A stretch of 64,000 bases of DNA from Agromyces aurantiacus (GCF_016907355.1 NZ_JAFBBW010000001.1:2232001-2296000); one strand, 5' to 3'. Shown: positions 12,301 through 22,320, counted from the stretch's first letter. Notes: generated by a model not told the origin, from the sequence alone. A program made the numbers and translations.

Positions 12301-13038
12301 GTGCCCGTGTACCGAGATGACGCCGTCGTGCTGCGCACGCACAAGCTCGGCGAGGCCGACCGCATCGTCACGCTCCTCACGCGCCGGCACGGCAAGATCC
12401 GCGCGGTCGCGCGCGGGGTGCGGCGTACCGCGTCGAAGTTCGGGTCGCGGCTCGAGCCCTTCATGGTCGCCGACCTGCAGCTCTACGAGGGCCGCACGCT
12501 CGACGTGATCACGCAGGCCGAGACGATCGGCGCGTACGGCGCCGAGATCAGCCAGGACTACGCCGCCTACACGGCCGCGAACGCGATGGTCGAGGCCGCC
12601 GACCGGCTCACCGAGGCCGAGGGCTCGCTCCAGCAGTACCTGCTGCTCGTCGGCGCGCTGCGGTCGCTCTCCCGCCGCGAGCACGGGCCGGCGCTCACGC
12701 TCGACTCCTACCTGCTGCGCGCGCTCGCGATCGCGGGCTGGGCGCCGACGTTCGCCGACTGCGCCCGCTGCGGGCGCGAGGGTCCGCACACCGCCGTGGT
12801 CGTGCAGCTCGGCGGCGTCGTCTGCAACGACTGCGCACCGCCGGGCACGCCGCGCATCGCGCCGTCCACGGTCGACCTGCTCGGCGCGTTGCTCGCCGGT
12901 GAGTGGGATGTCGCGGAAGCGGCCCCCGAACGCGACCGGGCGCAGGCGAGCGGTATCGTCGCGGCGTACGCGCAGTGGCATCTCGAGCGCGGCCTCCGCT
13001 CGCTCTCCCACGTCTCCCGAGAAACGGCTCCCCAGTGA
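12301..13038 (+). CDS. recO: DNA repair protein RecO
   Basis: RecO, the RecFOR pathway mediator that anneals single strands and loads RecA. The 245-residue protein has the N-terminal OB fold ([20 protein letters not shown]) and a zinc knuckle formed by Cys154, Cys157, Cys175 and Cys178. The reading frame is open upstream, but GTG 12301 is chosen because GAGAAT (12289-12294) ends 6 nt before it and the family N-terminus begins there. The stop overlaps the uppS GTG. recO-uppS is a standard actinobacterial pair. Confidence 0.94.
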   Translation: MPVYRDDAVVLRTHKLGEADRIVTLLTRRHGKIRAVARGVRRTASKFGSRLEPFMVADLQLYEGRTLDVITQAETIGAYGAEISQDYAAYTAANAMVEAADRLTEAEGSLQQYLLLVGALRSLSRREHGPALTLDSYLLRALAIAGWAPTFADCARCGREGPHTAVVVQLGGVVCNDCAPPGTPRIAPSTVDLLGALLAGEWDVAEAAPERDRAQASGIVAAYAQWHLERGLRSLSHVSRETAPQ

Positions 13039-13856
13039 CTCCCAAGCCCTACACCCACAAGGATGCGGTGCCCTACCGCCCGCTCGACTGGACCGGGGTG
13101 TACCCGCCGGCAATGCCGAAGGGTGCGGTGCCCGACCATGTCGCGATCGTCATGGACGGCAACGGCCGGTGGGCCAACCGCCGGGGCCTCACGCGCATCG
13201 AAGGCCACAAGGCGGGCGAGGCGGCGCTGCTCGACGTGGTCGCCGGCGCCGTGCAGATCGGCGTGAAGCACCTCTCGGTGTACGCGTTCTCGACCGAGAA
13301 CTGGAAGCGCTCGCCCGACGAGGTGCGATTCCTCATGGGCTACAACCGCGACGTGCTGCACCGCCGGCGCGACCAGCTCAACGAGTGGGGCGTGCGCATC
13401 CGATGGGCCGGCCGGAAGCCCCGGCTGTGGCGCTCGGTGATCGACGAACTCCAGTTCGCCGAGCGGCTGACCGCGGGCAACGACACGCTCACGCTGACGA
13501 TGTGCGTCAACTACGGCGGGCGCAACGAGATCGTCGACGCCGTCCGCTCGATCGCCGACGACGTGGCATCCGGCCGCCTGCGCCCGTCGGCCGTGAGCGA
13601 GAAGCTCATCCAGAAGCGCCTCTACGTGCCCGACCTGCCCGACGTCGACCTGTTCGTGCGCAGCTCGGGCGAGCAGCGCACCTCGAACTTCCTGCTCTGG
13701 CAGTCGGCGTACGCCGAGATGGTGTTCCTCGACACCCTCTGGCCCGACTTCAGCCGCACCGACCTGTGGCAGGCGATCGAGCTGTACGCGTCGCGCAACC
13801 GCCGCTTCGGCGGCGCGATCGACGCTCCCGCGGCGGAGTCCGCGAGCGGGGCGTAG
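13035..13856 (+). CDS. uppS: Isoprenyl (undecaprenyl-type) diphosphate synthase
   Basis: cis-Prenyltransferase of 273 residues that builds the polyprenyl carrier for cell wall assembly from isopentenyl diphosphate. The catalytic motif [12 protein letters not shown] carries the essential Asp41; later motifs include [19 protein letters not shown] and [22 protein letters not shown] 13035 overlaps the recO stop (GTGA); the longer open frame upstream is a recO shadow. Chain length cannot be inferred reliably from sequence here. Confidence 0.95.
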   Translation: MTPKPYTHKDAVPYRPLDWTGVYPPAMPKGAVPDHVAIVMDGNGRWANRRGLTRIEGHKAGEAALLDVVAGAVQIGVKHLSVYAFSTENWKRSPDEVRFLMGYNRDVLHRRRDQLNEWGVRIRWAGRKPRLWRSVIDELQFAERLTAGNDTLTLTMCVNYGGRNEIVDAVRSIADDVASGRLRPSAVSEKLIQKRLYVPDLPDVDLFVRSSGEQRTSNFLLWQSAYAEMVFLDTLWPDFSRTDLWQAIELYASRNRRFGGAIDAPAAESASGA

Positions 13857-13911
13857 CCGAGCGGATGTCGCGTGGCGCGCTGGGGGCGGCGGGCGCCGTG
13901 CGCGTTCCGCG

Positions 13912-14478
13912 TCAGCCGCGCACGGCTGCCGCGAGCGGTCCGCTCGTCCATCGCTCGACGGCGGCGGCCGACCGCAGCCGGACGATCGGCAGTTCCGGAC
14001 GCGTCGCGGCCAGCTCCGCGATGCGCATCGCGGTGAGGCCATGCGTGCGCCACGCCCAGCGCACGATGTGATCGCGATCGGTCAGCACCGTGCGCAGCGC
14101 CGCCTCGTGGTTGCCGTTCCACAGCTCCTCGTTGCGCACGCGACGGCGGATCGTGCGACCGACGACGCGCCGCATCACCACGCGCCGGGGGAGGTCGAGC
14201 CACACCATGAGGTCCGCCCGTGCCGCCAGCACCGGTCGGGCGGTGCCGTACTGCCACTCCGTCGCCCAGCGGTCGGCGGAGGCGAGCGCGGCGACCTCGG
14301 CGTCGAACTCCGGCCGCGGAGACCACCCCGGACCGTGGAAGAGCGAGTCGAGCTCGACGTAGGGCAGGCCCGCCGCGTCGGCGATGTGCGCCGCCAGGGT
14401 CGACTTGCCGCTCCCGCTGGTCCCGGCGACCAGTACGCGTTGCGGTGGGGCGGGCAGCGGGTCGCGCTCTAAGAGCAT
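13912..14478 (-). CDS. P-loop kinase-like ATPase (adenylate-kinase/FlaR-like)
   Basis: Small P-loop protein of 188 residues with Walker A GTSGSGKST (19-27), then LPYVELDSLFHGPGWSPRP and MVWLDLPRRVVMRRVVGRT. This layout matches proteins annotated as adenylate kinase-like or DNA topology modulation protein FlaR; the substrate is not established for the family. The minus-strand TACCAT (14490-14485) ends 6 nt before ATG 14478, a leaderless start. It converges on uppS and is divergent from frnE. Confidence 0.8.
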   Translation of the reverse strand: MLLERDPLPAPPQRVLVAGTSGSGKSTLAAHIADAAGLPYVELDSLFHGPGWSPRPEFDAEVAALASADRWATEWQYGTARPVLAARADLMVWLDLPRRVVMRRVVGRTIRRRVRNEELWNGNHEAALRTVLTDRDHIVRWAWRTHGLTAMRIAELAATRPELPIVRLRSAAAVERWTSGPLAAAVRG

Positions 14479-14558
14479 GCCGCGATGGTAGCCGGAGGCC
14501 GCGTCGCTCGTGTACCGCGACGGGAATACGCGGAGCCTTTCATCCGTTCGCGTACATC

Positions 14559-15224
14559 GTGACGTCCCCCATCAAGATCGACATCTGGTCCGACATCGCG
14601 TGCCCATGGTGCTACATCGGCAAGCGCCACCTCGAGGGCGGCCTCGCCGCGCTCGGCGACGACGCGCCCGAGGTCGAGATCGAGTACCACTCGTTCGAGC
14701 TCGCGCCCGACACCCCCGTCGACTTCGAGGGCAGCGAGGTGGACTTCCTCGCCGGGCACAAGGGCCTGCCCGTCGCGCAGGTCGAGCAGATGCTCCAGCG
14801 CGTCTCCGGCATCGCGGCCGCGGCCGGCCTGGACTACGACTTCGACGCGCTCCAGCACACCAAGACGCTGAAGGCGCACGAGCTGCTGCACTTCGCGAAG
14901 GAGCAGGGCCGCCAGCTCGAGCTGTCCGAGCGGCTCTTCCGCGCGTACTTCACCGAGGGCCGGCATGTGGGTCGCGTCGACGAGCTCGTCGAGCTGGCCG
15001 CCGAGGTCGGCCTCGATGCCCACGCCGCGCGCGAGGCGCTCGAGTCGGGCCGCTACGGTGCGGCGGTGCAGGCCGACATCGTGCAGGCCGGGGCCTACGG
15101 CATCCAGGGCGTGCCGTTCTTCGTGTTCGAGGGCAAGTACGGCGTCTCGGGGGCGCAGCCGGCCGAGGTGTTCGCGCAGGTGCTCACCCAGGTGGCCGGC
15201 GAGCGCGACGGGGCCGCCGCGTGA
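14559..15224 (+). CDS. DsbA-family oxidoreductase, FrnE-like
   Basis: Thioredoxin-fold protein of 221 residues in the FrnE/polyketide-isomerase-like DsbA group. The active site is Cys15-Pro-Trp-Cys18 in SDIACPWCYIG and the cis-proline loop is GIQGVPFFVFEGKYGVSGAQ. No signal peptide is present, so it works in the cytoplasm, probably as a thiol-disulfide oxidoreductase or isomerase. GTG 14559 is the only sensible start before the first beta strand. Its stop overlaps the next small ORF (GTGA). Confidence 0.88.
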   Translation: MTSPIKIDIWSDIACPWCYIGKRHLEGGLAALGDDAPEVEIEYHSFELAPDTPVDFEGSEVDFLAGHKGLPVAQVEQMLQRVSGIAAAAGLDYDFDALQHTKTLKAHELLHFAKEQGRQLELSERLFRAYFTEGRHVGRVDELVELAAEVGLDAHAAREALESGRYGAAVQADIVQAGAYGIQGVPFFVFEGKYGVSGAQPAEVFAQVLTQVAGERDGAAA

Positions 15225-15346
15225 GCAACCAGACGACGGATGCCGCGCCCGCGCCGTTCACGATGATCGGCGACCCCTCGGCCGCGGTGTGCGAGGGCGA
15301 CGCGTGCCTGCTCCCGGTCGAGCCCGAGTCGACCCCTGTGAAGTGA
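15221..15346 (+). CDS. Small coupled ORF with a CEGDAC motif, unknown function
   Basis: Forty-one-codon ORF beginning GTG 15221, overlapping the frnE stop by 4 nt, which suggests coupled translation. Its centre reads DPSAAVCEGDACLLPVEP, with Cys24 and Cys29. The rest is polar and low complexity. I do not recognise a named family. Coupling to a CPWC thiol oxidoreductase and a Cys-x4-Cys pair suggest a metal-binding or redox partner, but this is inference. The stop codon TGA is the first three bases of the terminator-like stem that follows. Confidence 0.6.
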   Translation: MSNQTTDAAPAPFTMIGDPSAAVCEGDACLLPVEPESTPVK

Positions 15347-15389
15347 CGCGAATCGTTCGATCGTTCTGCGTGGAGATCGATTCGCGTCA
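15344..15389. terminator. Strong stem-loop after frnE and small ORF
   Basis: Perfect 12-bp inverted repeat: TGACGCGAATCG (15344-15355) with CGATTCGCGTCA (15378-15389), loop 22 nt. The stop codon of the small ORF forms the base of the stem. It lies between the convergent frnE unit and ybaK and is probably a bidirectional terminator. Confidence 0.65.
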
Positions 15390-15438
15390 TCTCGCGACGC
15401 GGCGGACGGTGAGGCGGGCCGCGACGGCGGGTGGGTGA

Positions 15439-15924
15439 CTACTCGGGGTCGGTGATGTCGGCGACGGTCGCGTCGAACGCGCGCACGAGCGCGTCGGCGT
15501 CGACGAAGAGGCTGCGGCCGTGCTCGCCCGCGCCCATCGAGACGCGGCGCCCCGGGATCGTCGCGTCGACGACCACGGGCCACGCGTGCGTCGAGCCGAG
15601 CGGGGTGATGGTGCCGCGCTCGTAGCCGGTCGCGGCGAGCGCGAGCGAGGCATCCGGCAGCTGCAGCTTGTTCACCGAGAGCAGCGCGCGCAGCTTGGGC
15701 CAGCTGATCTTGCGCCCGCCCGGGACCAGCGCGAAGACGTAGGTGTCGTCGCTCTTCTTCACGACGAGCGACTTCACGATGTCGGCCGGCGTGATGCCGA
15801 GCAGCTGCGCGGCCTCCTCGAGACTGCGCGCCGGCGGGCGCATGATCACCTCGATGTCGAGTCCGCGCGCCGCGGCATCCGCCTTCACGCGTTCGACGCC
15901 GACGAGTCCCTCGGGCGCGGTCAT
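15439..15924 (-). CDS. YbaK/EbsC-type aminoacyl-tRNA deacylase
   Basis: Protein of 161 residues of the YbaK/ProX editing family, which hydrolyses mischarged tRNA such as Cys-tRNA(Pro). Landmarks are DIVKSLVVKKSDD with the conserved lysine, ATGYERGTITPLGS, and VSMGAGEHGRSLFVDADAL near the C-terminus. ATG 15924 is preferred: a GGAGGA site precedes it, and the frame upstream lacks the domain. A tiny leaderless ORF ends on this start codon (see 15921-15959). Confidence 0.88.
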   Translation of the reverse strand: MTAPEGLVGVERVKADAAARGLDIEVIMRPPARSLEEAAQLLGITPADIVKSLVVKKSDDTYVFALVPGGRKISWPKLRALLSVNKLQLPDASLALAATGYERGTITPLGSTHAWPVVVDATIPGRRVSMGAGEHGRSLFVDADALVRAFDATVADITDPE

Positions 15925-15959
15925 GCCGTCCTCCACAGCGCAGCCATGACCGCATCCTA
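15921..15959 (-). promoter_or_regulatory. Promoter and 8-codon leaderless mini-ORF overlapping the ybaK start
   Basis: On the minus strand TAGGAT (15959-15954) is followed after exactly 6 nt by ATG (15947-15945), which opens an 8-codon ORF MAALWRTA. Its TGA (15923-15921) overlaps the ybaK ATG as ATGA. By the rule seen elsewhere in this window, the transcript would begin at this ATG. The mini-ORF contains a GGAGGA that could equally serve as the ribosome site of ybaK, so reinitiation and direct initiation are both possible. Confidence 0.5.
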
Positions 15960-16016
15960 GGCCGAGCGCGGCGGTGCCGGGCCGGATGGCCCGGTCGTCT
16001 GGGAGAATCGAAAGCG

Positions 16017-17171
16017 ATGCCAACGACCACGACCCCCGCCCGCGCGCTCACGATCGGCGGCCTCGACCTCGAGGTGCCGGTCGTGCTCGCGCCCATGGCG
16101 GGCATCACCAACACCGCGTTCCGCCGGCTCTGCCGCGAGTTCGGCGCCGGCCTGTACGTCAGCGAGATGATCACGAGCCGCGCGCTCGTCGAGCGCACGC
16201 CCGAATCGATGCGGCTCATCACGCACCACGAGTCCGAGACGCCGCGGTCGATCCAGCTCTACGGCGTCGACCCCAAGACGGTCTCCGAGGCCGTGACCAT
16301 GCTCGTCGCCGAGGACCGCGCCGACCACATCGACCTCAACTTCGGCTGCCCCGTGCCCAAGGTCACGCGCAAGGGCGGGGGCGCCGCGCTGCCCTGGAAG
16401 AGCGGGCTGTTCCGCGACATCGTCGAGGGCGCCGTGAAGGCCGCCGGCGAGATCCCGCTCACGATCAAGATGCGCAAGGGCATCGACGCCGATCACCTCA
16501 CCTACCTCGAGGCCGGCCGCATCGCCGAGGGCGCGGGCGTCGCCTCGATCGCGCTGCACGCGCGCACGGCCGCCGAGTTCTACTCGGGCCACGCCGACTG
16601 GCCGGCGATCGCGAAGCTGAAGGAGGCCGTGACGAGCGTGCCGGTGCTCGGCAACGGCGACATCTGGTCGGCCGACGACGCGCTGCGCATGGTCGAGGAG
16701 ACCGGATGCGACGGGGTCGTGGTCGGCCGCGGCTGCCTCGGTCGCCCGTGGCTGTTCGGCGACCTGGCCGCCGCCTTCCGCGGCGTGGAGGAGAAGGCCG
16801 AGCCCTCGCTCGGCGACGTCGCGCGCACCTTCCGCCGGCACGCCGAGCTGCTGACCGAGTTCTTCGACAGCGAGGAACGCGGGTGCCGCGACATCCGCAA
16901 GCACGTCGCCTGGTACTTCAAGGGGTACCCGGTGGGCGGCGAGCTGCGGGCGAAGCTCGCGACCGTCGAGTCGCTCGCCCAGCTCGACGACCTCCTCGGC
17001 ACGCTCGACTGGTCGATGCCGTACCCGGGCGAGGGCGCCGAGGGGCCGCGCGGCCGAGCCGGCACGCCCAAGAACCCGTCGCTGCCCGACGGCTGGCTCG
17101 ACTCGCAGGAACTCGCCGGGCACGATCGCACCACCCTCGTCGACGCCGAGCTCGACACGAGCGGCGGCTGA
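16017..17171 (+). CDS. dusB: tRNA-dihydrouridine synthase
   Basis: FMN-dependent Dus enzyme of 384 residues that reduces uridines in the tRNA D-loop. The barrel opens with VVLAPMAGITNTAFRRLC; LNFGCPVPKV holds the catalytic cysteine, and GNGDIW, GCDGVVVGRGCLGRPWLF form the phosphate-binding end. ATG 16017 lies 8 nt after GAGAAT (16003-16008). Divergent from ybaK with about 90 bp between starts; dgt follows after 4 nt. The DusB-type symbol is by overall resemblance. Confidence 0.92.
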   Translation: MPTTTTPARALTIGGLDLEVPVVLAPMAGITNTAFRRLCREFGAGLYVSEMITSRALVERTPESMRLITHHESETPRSIQLYGVDPKTVSEAVTMLVAEDRADHIDLNFGCPVPKVTRKGGGAALPWKSGLFRDIVEGAVKAAGEIPLTIKMRKGIDADHLTYLEAGRIAEGAGVASIALHARTAAEFYSGHADWPAIAKLKEAVTSVPVLGNGDIWSADDALRMVEETGCDGVVVGRGCLGRPWLFGDLAAAFRGVEEKAEPSLGDVARTFRRHAELLTEFFDSEERGCRDIRKHVAWYFKGYPVGGELRAKLATVESLAQLDDLLGTLDWSMPYPGEGAEGPRGRAGTPKNPSLPDGWLDSQELAGHDRTTLVDAELDTSGG

Positions 17172-17175
17172 TCGC

Positions 17176-18435
17176 GTGCGCGACCGACTCTTCGGCGGCT
17201 ACGACGAGGCCGACGTCGAGCGATTCCTGCCCGAGCAGCACGAGAACCGCCGGCGCAGCGACTTCGCGCGCGACCGCGCCCGCCTGCTGCACTCGAGCGC
17301 GCTGCGGCGCCTCGCGGCGAAGACGCAGGTGCTGAGCCCCACCTCCGGGCTCGACTTCGCGCGCAACCGCCTCACGCACTCGCTCGAGGTCGCCCAGGTC
17401 GGTCGCGAGCTCGCGTCGAGCATCGGCCTCGACCCCGACGTCGTCGACACCGCGTGCCTCGCGCACGACCTCGGGCACCCGCCCTTCGGGCACAACGGCG
17501 AGAAGGCGCTGAACGCGTGGGCGGCCGACATCGGCGGGTTCGAGGGCAACGCGCAGACCCTGCGGATCCTCACGCGACTCGAGCCCAAGGTGTTCTCGCC
17601 CGCGGGGCGCTCGCTCGGGCTCAACCTCACGCGCGCGAGCCTCGACGCGAGCTGCAAGTACCCCTGGCCCGAGGCCGCCGGCGTCGGCGACCCGAGCGGG
17701 CGCAACAAGTTCGGCTTCTACGCCGACGACATCGACGTGTTCGAGTGGATGCGCCGTGGCGCCCCAGAGCGACGGCTCTGCATCGAGGCGCAGGTCATGG
17801 ACCTCTCCGACGACATCGCCTACTCGGTGCACGACTTCGAGGATGCGATCGTCGGCGGCTACATCGACGTCGCCGCGCTCGGCCGCCGTGTCGACCACGA
17901 TGAGCTCGTCTCGTCGATGTACGAGTGGATCGGCGGGGCCATCGGCCACGACGAGCTCATCGCCGCGTTCGACCGGCTCGACTCGCTCGACGTGTGGATC
18001 TCGTCGTGGCAGGGCAGCCGTCGCGACCAGGCCGCGCTCAAGAACCTCACGAGCCAGCTCATCGGGCGGTTCGCGCACGCCGCGACCGAGGCGACCCGGG
18101 CGCACCACCCGGTCGCGAGCCTCATCCGGTTCGACGCCGACGTGGTGGTGCCCCGGCACGTGCAGGCCGAGATCGCCGTGCTCAAGGGCATCGTCGCGGC
18201 ATTCGTGATGTCGCGGAACACCCGTCAGCCGATCTACAGCCAGCAGCGGCAGGTGCTCACCTCGCTCGCCGATGCGCTCTGGCGATCCGGCGAGGCGAAC
18301 CTCGACGCGGGCTTCGCCGAGGACTGGCGCGCAGCGACGGATGACGCGGCGCGCAAGCGCGTCGTCGTCGACCAAGTCGCGAGCCTGACCGACCAGTCCG
18401 CGCTCGCCTGGTACGAACGGCTGGTGCAGCGGTGA
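17176..18435 (+). CDS. dgt: Deoxyguanosinetriphosphate triphosphohydrolase-like protein
   Basis: HD-domain dNTPase of 419 residues that cleaves dNTPs to nucleoside and tripolyphosphate. The metal-binding residues are visible as His68 (NRLTHSLEV) and His97-Asp98 ([15 protein letters not shown]); a further Asp lies in [19 protein letters not shown] 17176 starts 4 nt after the dus stop, and dnaG follows 47 nt later with its own leaderless promoter. The dgt-dnaG neighbourhood is conserved in actinobacteria. Confidence 0.94.
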   Translation: MRDRLFGGYDEADVERFLPEQHENRRRSDFARDRARLLHSSALRRLAAKTQVLSPTSGLDFARNRLTHSLEVAQVGRELASSIGLDPDVVDTACLAHDLGHPPFGHNGEKALNAWAADIGGFEGNAQTLRILTRLEPKVFSPAGRSLGLNLTRASLDASCKYPWPEAAGVGDPSGRNKFGFYADDIDVFEWMRRGAPERRLCIEAQVMDLSDDIAYSVHDFEDAIVGGYIDVAALGRRVDHDELVSSMYEWIGGAIGHDELIAAFDRLDSLDVWISSWQGSRRDQAALKNLTSQLIGRFAHAATEATRAHHPVASLIRFDADVVVPRHVQAEIAVLKGIVAAFVMSRNTRQPIYSQQRQVLTSLADALWRSGEANLDAGFAEDWRAATDDAARKRVVVDQVASLTDQSALAWYERLVQR

Positions 18436-18482
18436 CGCGCGTGACGGGCCGCCGCGCCCCATCCGCGGAATAGGATTGAGCC

Positions 18483-20438
18483 ATGGCGGGCCGGATTCGA
18501 CAGAGCGACGTCGAAGAGGTGAAGGCCCGCACGAACATCGCCGACATCATCGGCGAGCACGTCTCGTTGAAGTCGGCCGGCGTCGGATCGATGAAGGGCC
18601 TCTGCCCCTTCCATGACGAGCGCAGCCCGAGCTTCCACGTGACGCCGCAGCGCGGCTTCTACCACTGCTTCGGATGCGGCGAATCCGGCGATGTCTACAC
18701 ATTCCTGCAGCGCATGGACCACGTCTCCTTCACCGAGGCGGTCGAGCGCCTCGCCGGGCGGATCGGCTTCGAGCTGCACTACGAGGATGGCGGCCCGGCC
18801 GCCGACCACGGCAACCGCGCGCGCCTGCTCGCGGCCAACCAGGCCGCAGCCGAGTTCTTCGTCGAGCGGCTGACCTCGCCCGAGGCCGAGGTCGGGCGGC
18901 GGTTCCTCGGCGAGCGCGGCTTCGACGCGGCCGCCGCGGCCCACTTCGGCGTGGGCTTCGCTCCCAAGAGCTGGGATGCGCTCACCGACCACCTGAAGGC
19001 CAAGGGGTTCACGACCGAGGAACTCAGCGCCGCGGGCCTCGTCTCGCAGGGCGACCGGGGCGTCTACGACCGGTTCCGCGGCCGGCTGATCTGGCCCATC
19101 CGCGACGTCACGGGGCAGACGGTCGGGTTCGGCGCGCGCAAGCTGCTCGAGGACGACCCCGGGCCCAAGTACCTGAACACCCCCGAGACCGCGATCTACC
19201 ACAAGGCGCAGGTGCTCTACGGGCTCGATATCGCCAAGCGCGACATCGCGAAGACGCACCGCGTGGTGGTCGTCGAGGGCTACACCGACGTCATGGCCTG
19301 CCACCTCGCGGGGGTCACGACGGCGATCGCGACCTGCGGCACCTCGTTCGGCGTCGACCACATCAAGGTGCTCCGGCGCGTGCTCGGCGACGACTCCGGC
19401 GTCGGCGAAGTGGTGTTCACGTTCGACGGCGACGCAGCGGGCCAGAAGGCCGCGATGCGCGCGTTCGCCGAGGAGAAGCGGTTCGCGGCGCAGACCTTCG
19501 TGGCTGTGGCACCCGACGGGCTCGACCCGTGCGACCTGCGCCTCGCGCGCGGCGACGGCGCCGTGCGCACGCTCATCGAGACGAAGACGCCCATGTTCGA
19601 GTTCGTGATCCGGCACACGTTGTCGAGGTTCGACCTCGAGACGGTCGAGGGCCGCGTGGCGGCGCTCCGCGCGGCGGCGCCGATCGTCGCCGACCTGCGC
19701 GACCCGGCCCTCCGACCGGGATACACGCGCGAGCTCGCGCGCATGCTCGGCATGGAGCTCGGCGAGGTCGCGCGTGCCGTGCGCTCCGCGGAGGGGCGCG
19801 AGCGCGCTCCGAGCGACCGAGTCGAGGGCGCTCGGGCGTCGCGGCCCGACCGCGACGGCGCCGCGCGCCGTGACGACGGGGGAGGCCCCGACCGGCCGGG
19901 CGGTTCGCGCGGCCCCGGCGCCGCGCCATCCGAGCGGCCGTTCTCGATCGTGCAGCTGCCGAACGACCCGGCGACCCGGCTCGAACGCGACGCGCTGCAG
20001 GCCATGCTGCAGTACCCCGAGGCGGTCGGCGACGACCTGCTCCGGCAGGGCGTGGACTGCCGGTTCGGCAACCCGACGCTCGCGGTCGTGCGCGACGGCA
20101 TCGCATCGGCGATGACGGCGGGCGGCGGCGCCGGCGGATCGGGCACGGCGACGGCGACCCTCACGGTCGACCGCGTGGTCGCCGAGGTGCCCGCGCCGTT
20201 CGCGTCGATCGTGCAGCAGCTCGCGGTGCTGCCCGTGCCGCAGCGCGACGACACCGAGCTGACCGCGTACGTCCGGGGCGTCGTGTCGGGACTCGTCGAC
20301 CGCGAGCTGCTGCGGCAGAAGCAGGAGCTGCTGGGTCGGCTGCAGCGCACCGACCCCGGCGACCGCACCACGTTCGCGGCCATCCAGCGCGCGCTCGTCG
20401 ATCTCGAACGGGAACGGCGCGCGCTCCGCGGCGACTGA
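18483..20438 (+). CDS. dnaG: DNA primase
   Basis: Primase of 651 residues that makes RNA primers at the replication fork. The zinc-binding domain shows Cys41, His44, Cys62 and Cys65 ([11 protein letters not shown] and CFGCGESGD). The TOPRIM core has [13 protein letters not shown] and [14 protein letters not shown] proline/charged linker around 435-480 precedes the helicase-binding domain. ATG 18483 lies exactly 6 nt after TAGGAT (18471-18476), one of the clearest leaderless starts in the window. Confidence 0.97.
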   Translation: MAGRIRQSDVEEVKARTNIADIIGEHVSLKSAGVGSMKGLCPFHDERSPSFHVTPQRGFYHCFGCGESGDVYTFLQRMDHVSFTEAVERLAGRIGFELHYEDGGPAADHGNRARLLAANQAAAEFFVERLTSPEAEVGRRFLGERGFDAAAAAHFGVGFAPKSWDALTDHLKAKGFTTEELSAAGLVSQGDRGVYDRFRGRLIWPIRDVTGQTVGFGARKLLEDDPGPKYLNTPETAIYHKAQVLYGLDIAKRDIAKTHRVVVVEGYTDVMACHLAGVTTAIATCGTSFGVDHIKVLRRVLGDDSGVGEVVFTFDGDAAGQKAAMRAFAEEKRFAAQTFVAVAPDGLDPCDLRLARGDGAVRTLIETKTPMFEFVIRHTLSRFDLETVEGRVAALRAAAPIVADLRDPALRPGYTRELARMLGMELGEVARAVRSAEGRERAPSDRVEGARASRPDRDGAARRDDGGGPDRPGGSRGPGAAPSERPFSIVQLPNDPATRLERDALQAMLQYPEAVGDDLLRQGVDCRFGNPTLAVVRDGIASAMTAGGGAGGSGTATATLTVDRVVAEVPAPFASIVQQLAVLPVPQRDDTELTAYVRGVVSGLVDRELLRQKQELLGRLQRTDPGDRTTFAAIQRALVDLERERRALRGD

Positions 20439-20584
20439 GCCGTCGGCGGCCTCCGGCGGCGGCGTCGCATCCGGAATCGAGGACTGCTCACGCGCGAGCC
20501 TGCTCGGATGAGCGCAAGGTTGCAGATCGGTCACATTCCCGGCCGTGCGACCACCCCCCGAGAGCCGGGCGTCGGCCCGTGTGC

Positions 20585-20632
20585 TAGGTCTGGAAGATAC
20601 GAGATCGCGACGCGGCGACCCCGCGCGCGATC
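20585..20632 (+). promoter_or_regulatory. Promoter and 5' UTR hairpin of the peptide importer operon
   Basis: A TAGGTC (20585-20590) is the best -10 candidate in the 219-bp gap before the substrate-binding protein. Downstream, GATCGCG (20603-20609) pairs with CGCGATC (20626-20632) in the leader, and AGGAAGAGG precedes the ATG at 20658. Nothing else was recognised in 20439-20657. Confidence 0.4.
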
Positions 20633-20657
20633 ACCTGACAGGAAGAGGTAGACGGAT

Positions 20658-22292
20658 ATGGCATCCGCATCCACGCTCCGCAGGCGGGGCCTCGTGCTCG
20701 CTGCGGGCTTCTCCGCCGCCGCACTCGCCCTCGCCGGCTGCTCCGCCGGCGGTGGCGACGAGGGTTCCTCCGGCGGCGGAACGCTCACCATCGGCACCAC
20801 CGACAAGGTCACCACGCTCGACCCGGCCGGGTCGTACGACAACGGGTCCTTCGCGGTGATGAACCAGGTGTTCCCGTTCCTCATGAACACGCCGTACGGT
20901 TCCTCCGACGTCGAGCCCGACATCGCCGAGTCGGCCGAGTTCACCTCGCCGACCGAGTACACGGTGAAGCTCAAGGACGGCCTGAAGTTCACCAACGGCA
21001 ACGACCTCACGGCCTCCGACGTCAAGTTCACGTTCGACCGCCAGCTCGCGATCGCCGACGACAACGGCCCCTCGTCGCTGCTCTACAACCTCGACTCGGT
21101 CGAGGCCGTCGACGACACGACGGTCGTGTTCAAGCTCAAGAGCGAGAACGACCAGATCTTCCCCCAGATCCTCTCGAGCCCGGCCGGCCCGATCGTCGAC
21201 GAGGAGGTCTTCTCGCCCGACTCGCTGACCTCCGACGACGACATCGTCGCGGGCAACGCGTTCGCGGGCCAGTACGCCATCACGAGCTACGACTTCAACA
21301 ACCTCGTGGCGTACAAGGCGAACCCCGACTACCAGGGCATCCTCGGTGCGCCGAAGACCGACACGGTCAACGTCAAGTACTACGCCGACGCGTCGAACAT
21401 GAAGCTCGACGTCCAGGAGGGCAACATCGACGTCGCGTTCCGGAGCCTCTCCGCGACCGACATCGACGACCTCCGCGGCAACGACAAGGTCAAGGTCGTC
21501 GAGGGCCCCGGCGGTGAGATCCGCTACATCGTGTTCAACTTCAACACGCAGCCGTACGGCGCCTCCACGCCCGAGGCCGACCCGGCCAAGGCCCTCGCGG
21601 TGCGCCAGGCGGTCGCCGACCTGATCGACCGCGAGGAGATCGCGTCGCAGGTCTACAAGGACACCTACACCCCGCTGTACTCGTTCGTGCCCGACGGCCT
21701 GACCGGCGCCATCCAGCCCCTCAAGGAGCTGTACGGCGACGGCAACGGCGGCCCCGACGCCGACAAGGCCGCCAAGGCGCTCGAGGATGCCGGCGTGCAG
21801 ACGCCGGTCGAGCTGAACCTGCAGTACTCGAACGACCACTACGGTCCGTCCTCGGGCGACGAGTACGCGCTGATCAAGGACCAGCTCGAGGCCTCGGGCC
21901 TGTTCACGGTGAACCTGCAGACCACCGAGTGGGTGCAGTACTCGAAGGACCGCACCGCCGACGTCTACCCCGCGTACCAGCTCGGCTGGTTCCCGGACTA
22001 CTCGGACGCCGACAACTACCTGACGCCGTTCTTCCTCACCGAGAACTTCCTCGGCAACCACTACGAGAACCAGGAGGTCAACGACCTCATCCTCGAGCAG
22101 TCGGTCACCGCCGACGCGGACGCCCGCACGGCGCTCATCGAGGAGATCCAGCAGAAGGTCGCCGCCGACCTGTCGACGGTGCCCTACCTGCAGGGTGCCC
22201 AGGTCGCGGTCGTCGGATCGGACGTCTCGGGGACCGAGGACACGCTCGACGCGTCGTTCAAGTTCCGCTACGGAGCGCTCTCGAAGGGCTGA
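20658..22292 (+). CDS. Family 5 extracellular solute-binding lipoprotein
   Basis: Peptide/nickel-type substrate-binding protein (SBP_bac_5) of 544 residues. It has a lipoprotein signal: RRR n-region, hydrophobic core, and lipobox LAG-Cys28, followed by a glycine/serine linker. The mature protein contains LKDGLKFTNGNDLTASDVKF, the family signature near the start of the ligand-binding lobe. It would capture oligopeptides or similar solutes outside the membrane for the permeases DppB/DppC encoded downstream. ATG 20658 is preceded by AGGAAGAGG. Confidence 0.93.
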   Translation: MASASTLRRRGLVLAAGFSAAALALAGCSAGGGDEGSSGGGTLTIGTTDKVTTLDPAGSYDNGSFAVMNQVFPFLMNTPYGSSDVEPDIAESAEFTSPTEYTVKLKDGLKFTNGNDLTASDVKFTFDRQLAIADDNGPSSLLYNLDSVEAVDDTTVVFKLKSENDQIFPQILSSPAGPIVDEEVFSPDSLTSDDDIVAGNAFAGQYAITSYDFNNLVAYKANPDYQGILGAPKTDTVNVKYYADASNMKLDVQEGNIDVAFRSLSATDIDDLRGNDKVKVVEGPGGEIRYIVFNFNTQPYGASTPEADPAKALAVRQAVADLIDREEIASQVYKDTYTPLYSFVPDGLTGAIQPLKELYGDGNGGPDADKAAKALEDAGVQTPVELNLQYSNDHYGPSSGDEYALIKDQLEASGLFTVNLQTTEWVQYSKDRTADVYPAYQLGWFPDYSDADNYLTPFFLTENFLGNHYENQEVNDLILEQSVTADADARTALIEEIQQKVAADLSTVPYLQGAQVAVVGSDVSGTEDTLDASFKFRYGALSKG

Positions 22293-22320
22293 GCGCGACT
22301 AGAGTCGTTGAAGCTCTACG

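Noticed and set aside
15344..15389. 12-bp inverted repeat considered as an attachment or insertion-sequence end
   Set aside because: Inverted arms with a short loop directly after a stop codon and between convergent genes fit a terminator; there is no transposase nearby.
20439..20657. Riboswitch before the binding-protein gene
   Set aside because: Only one short hairpin is seen and no conserved riboswitch core motifs were recognised.
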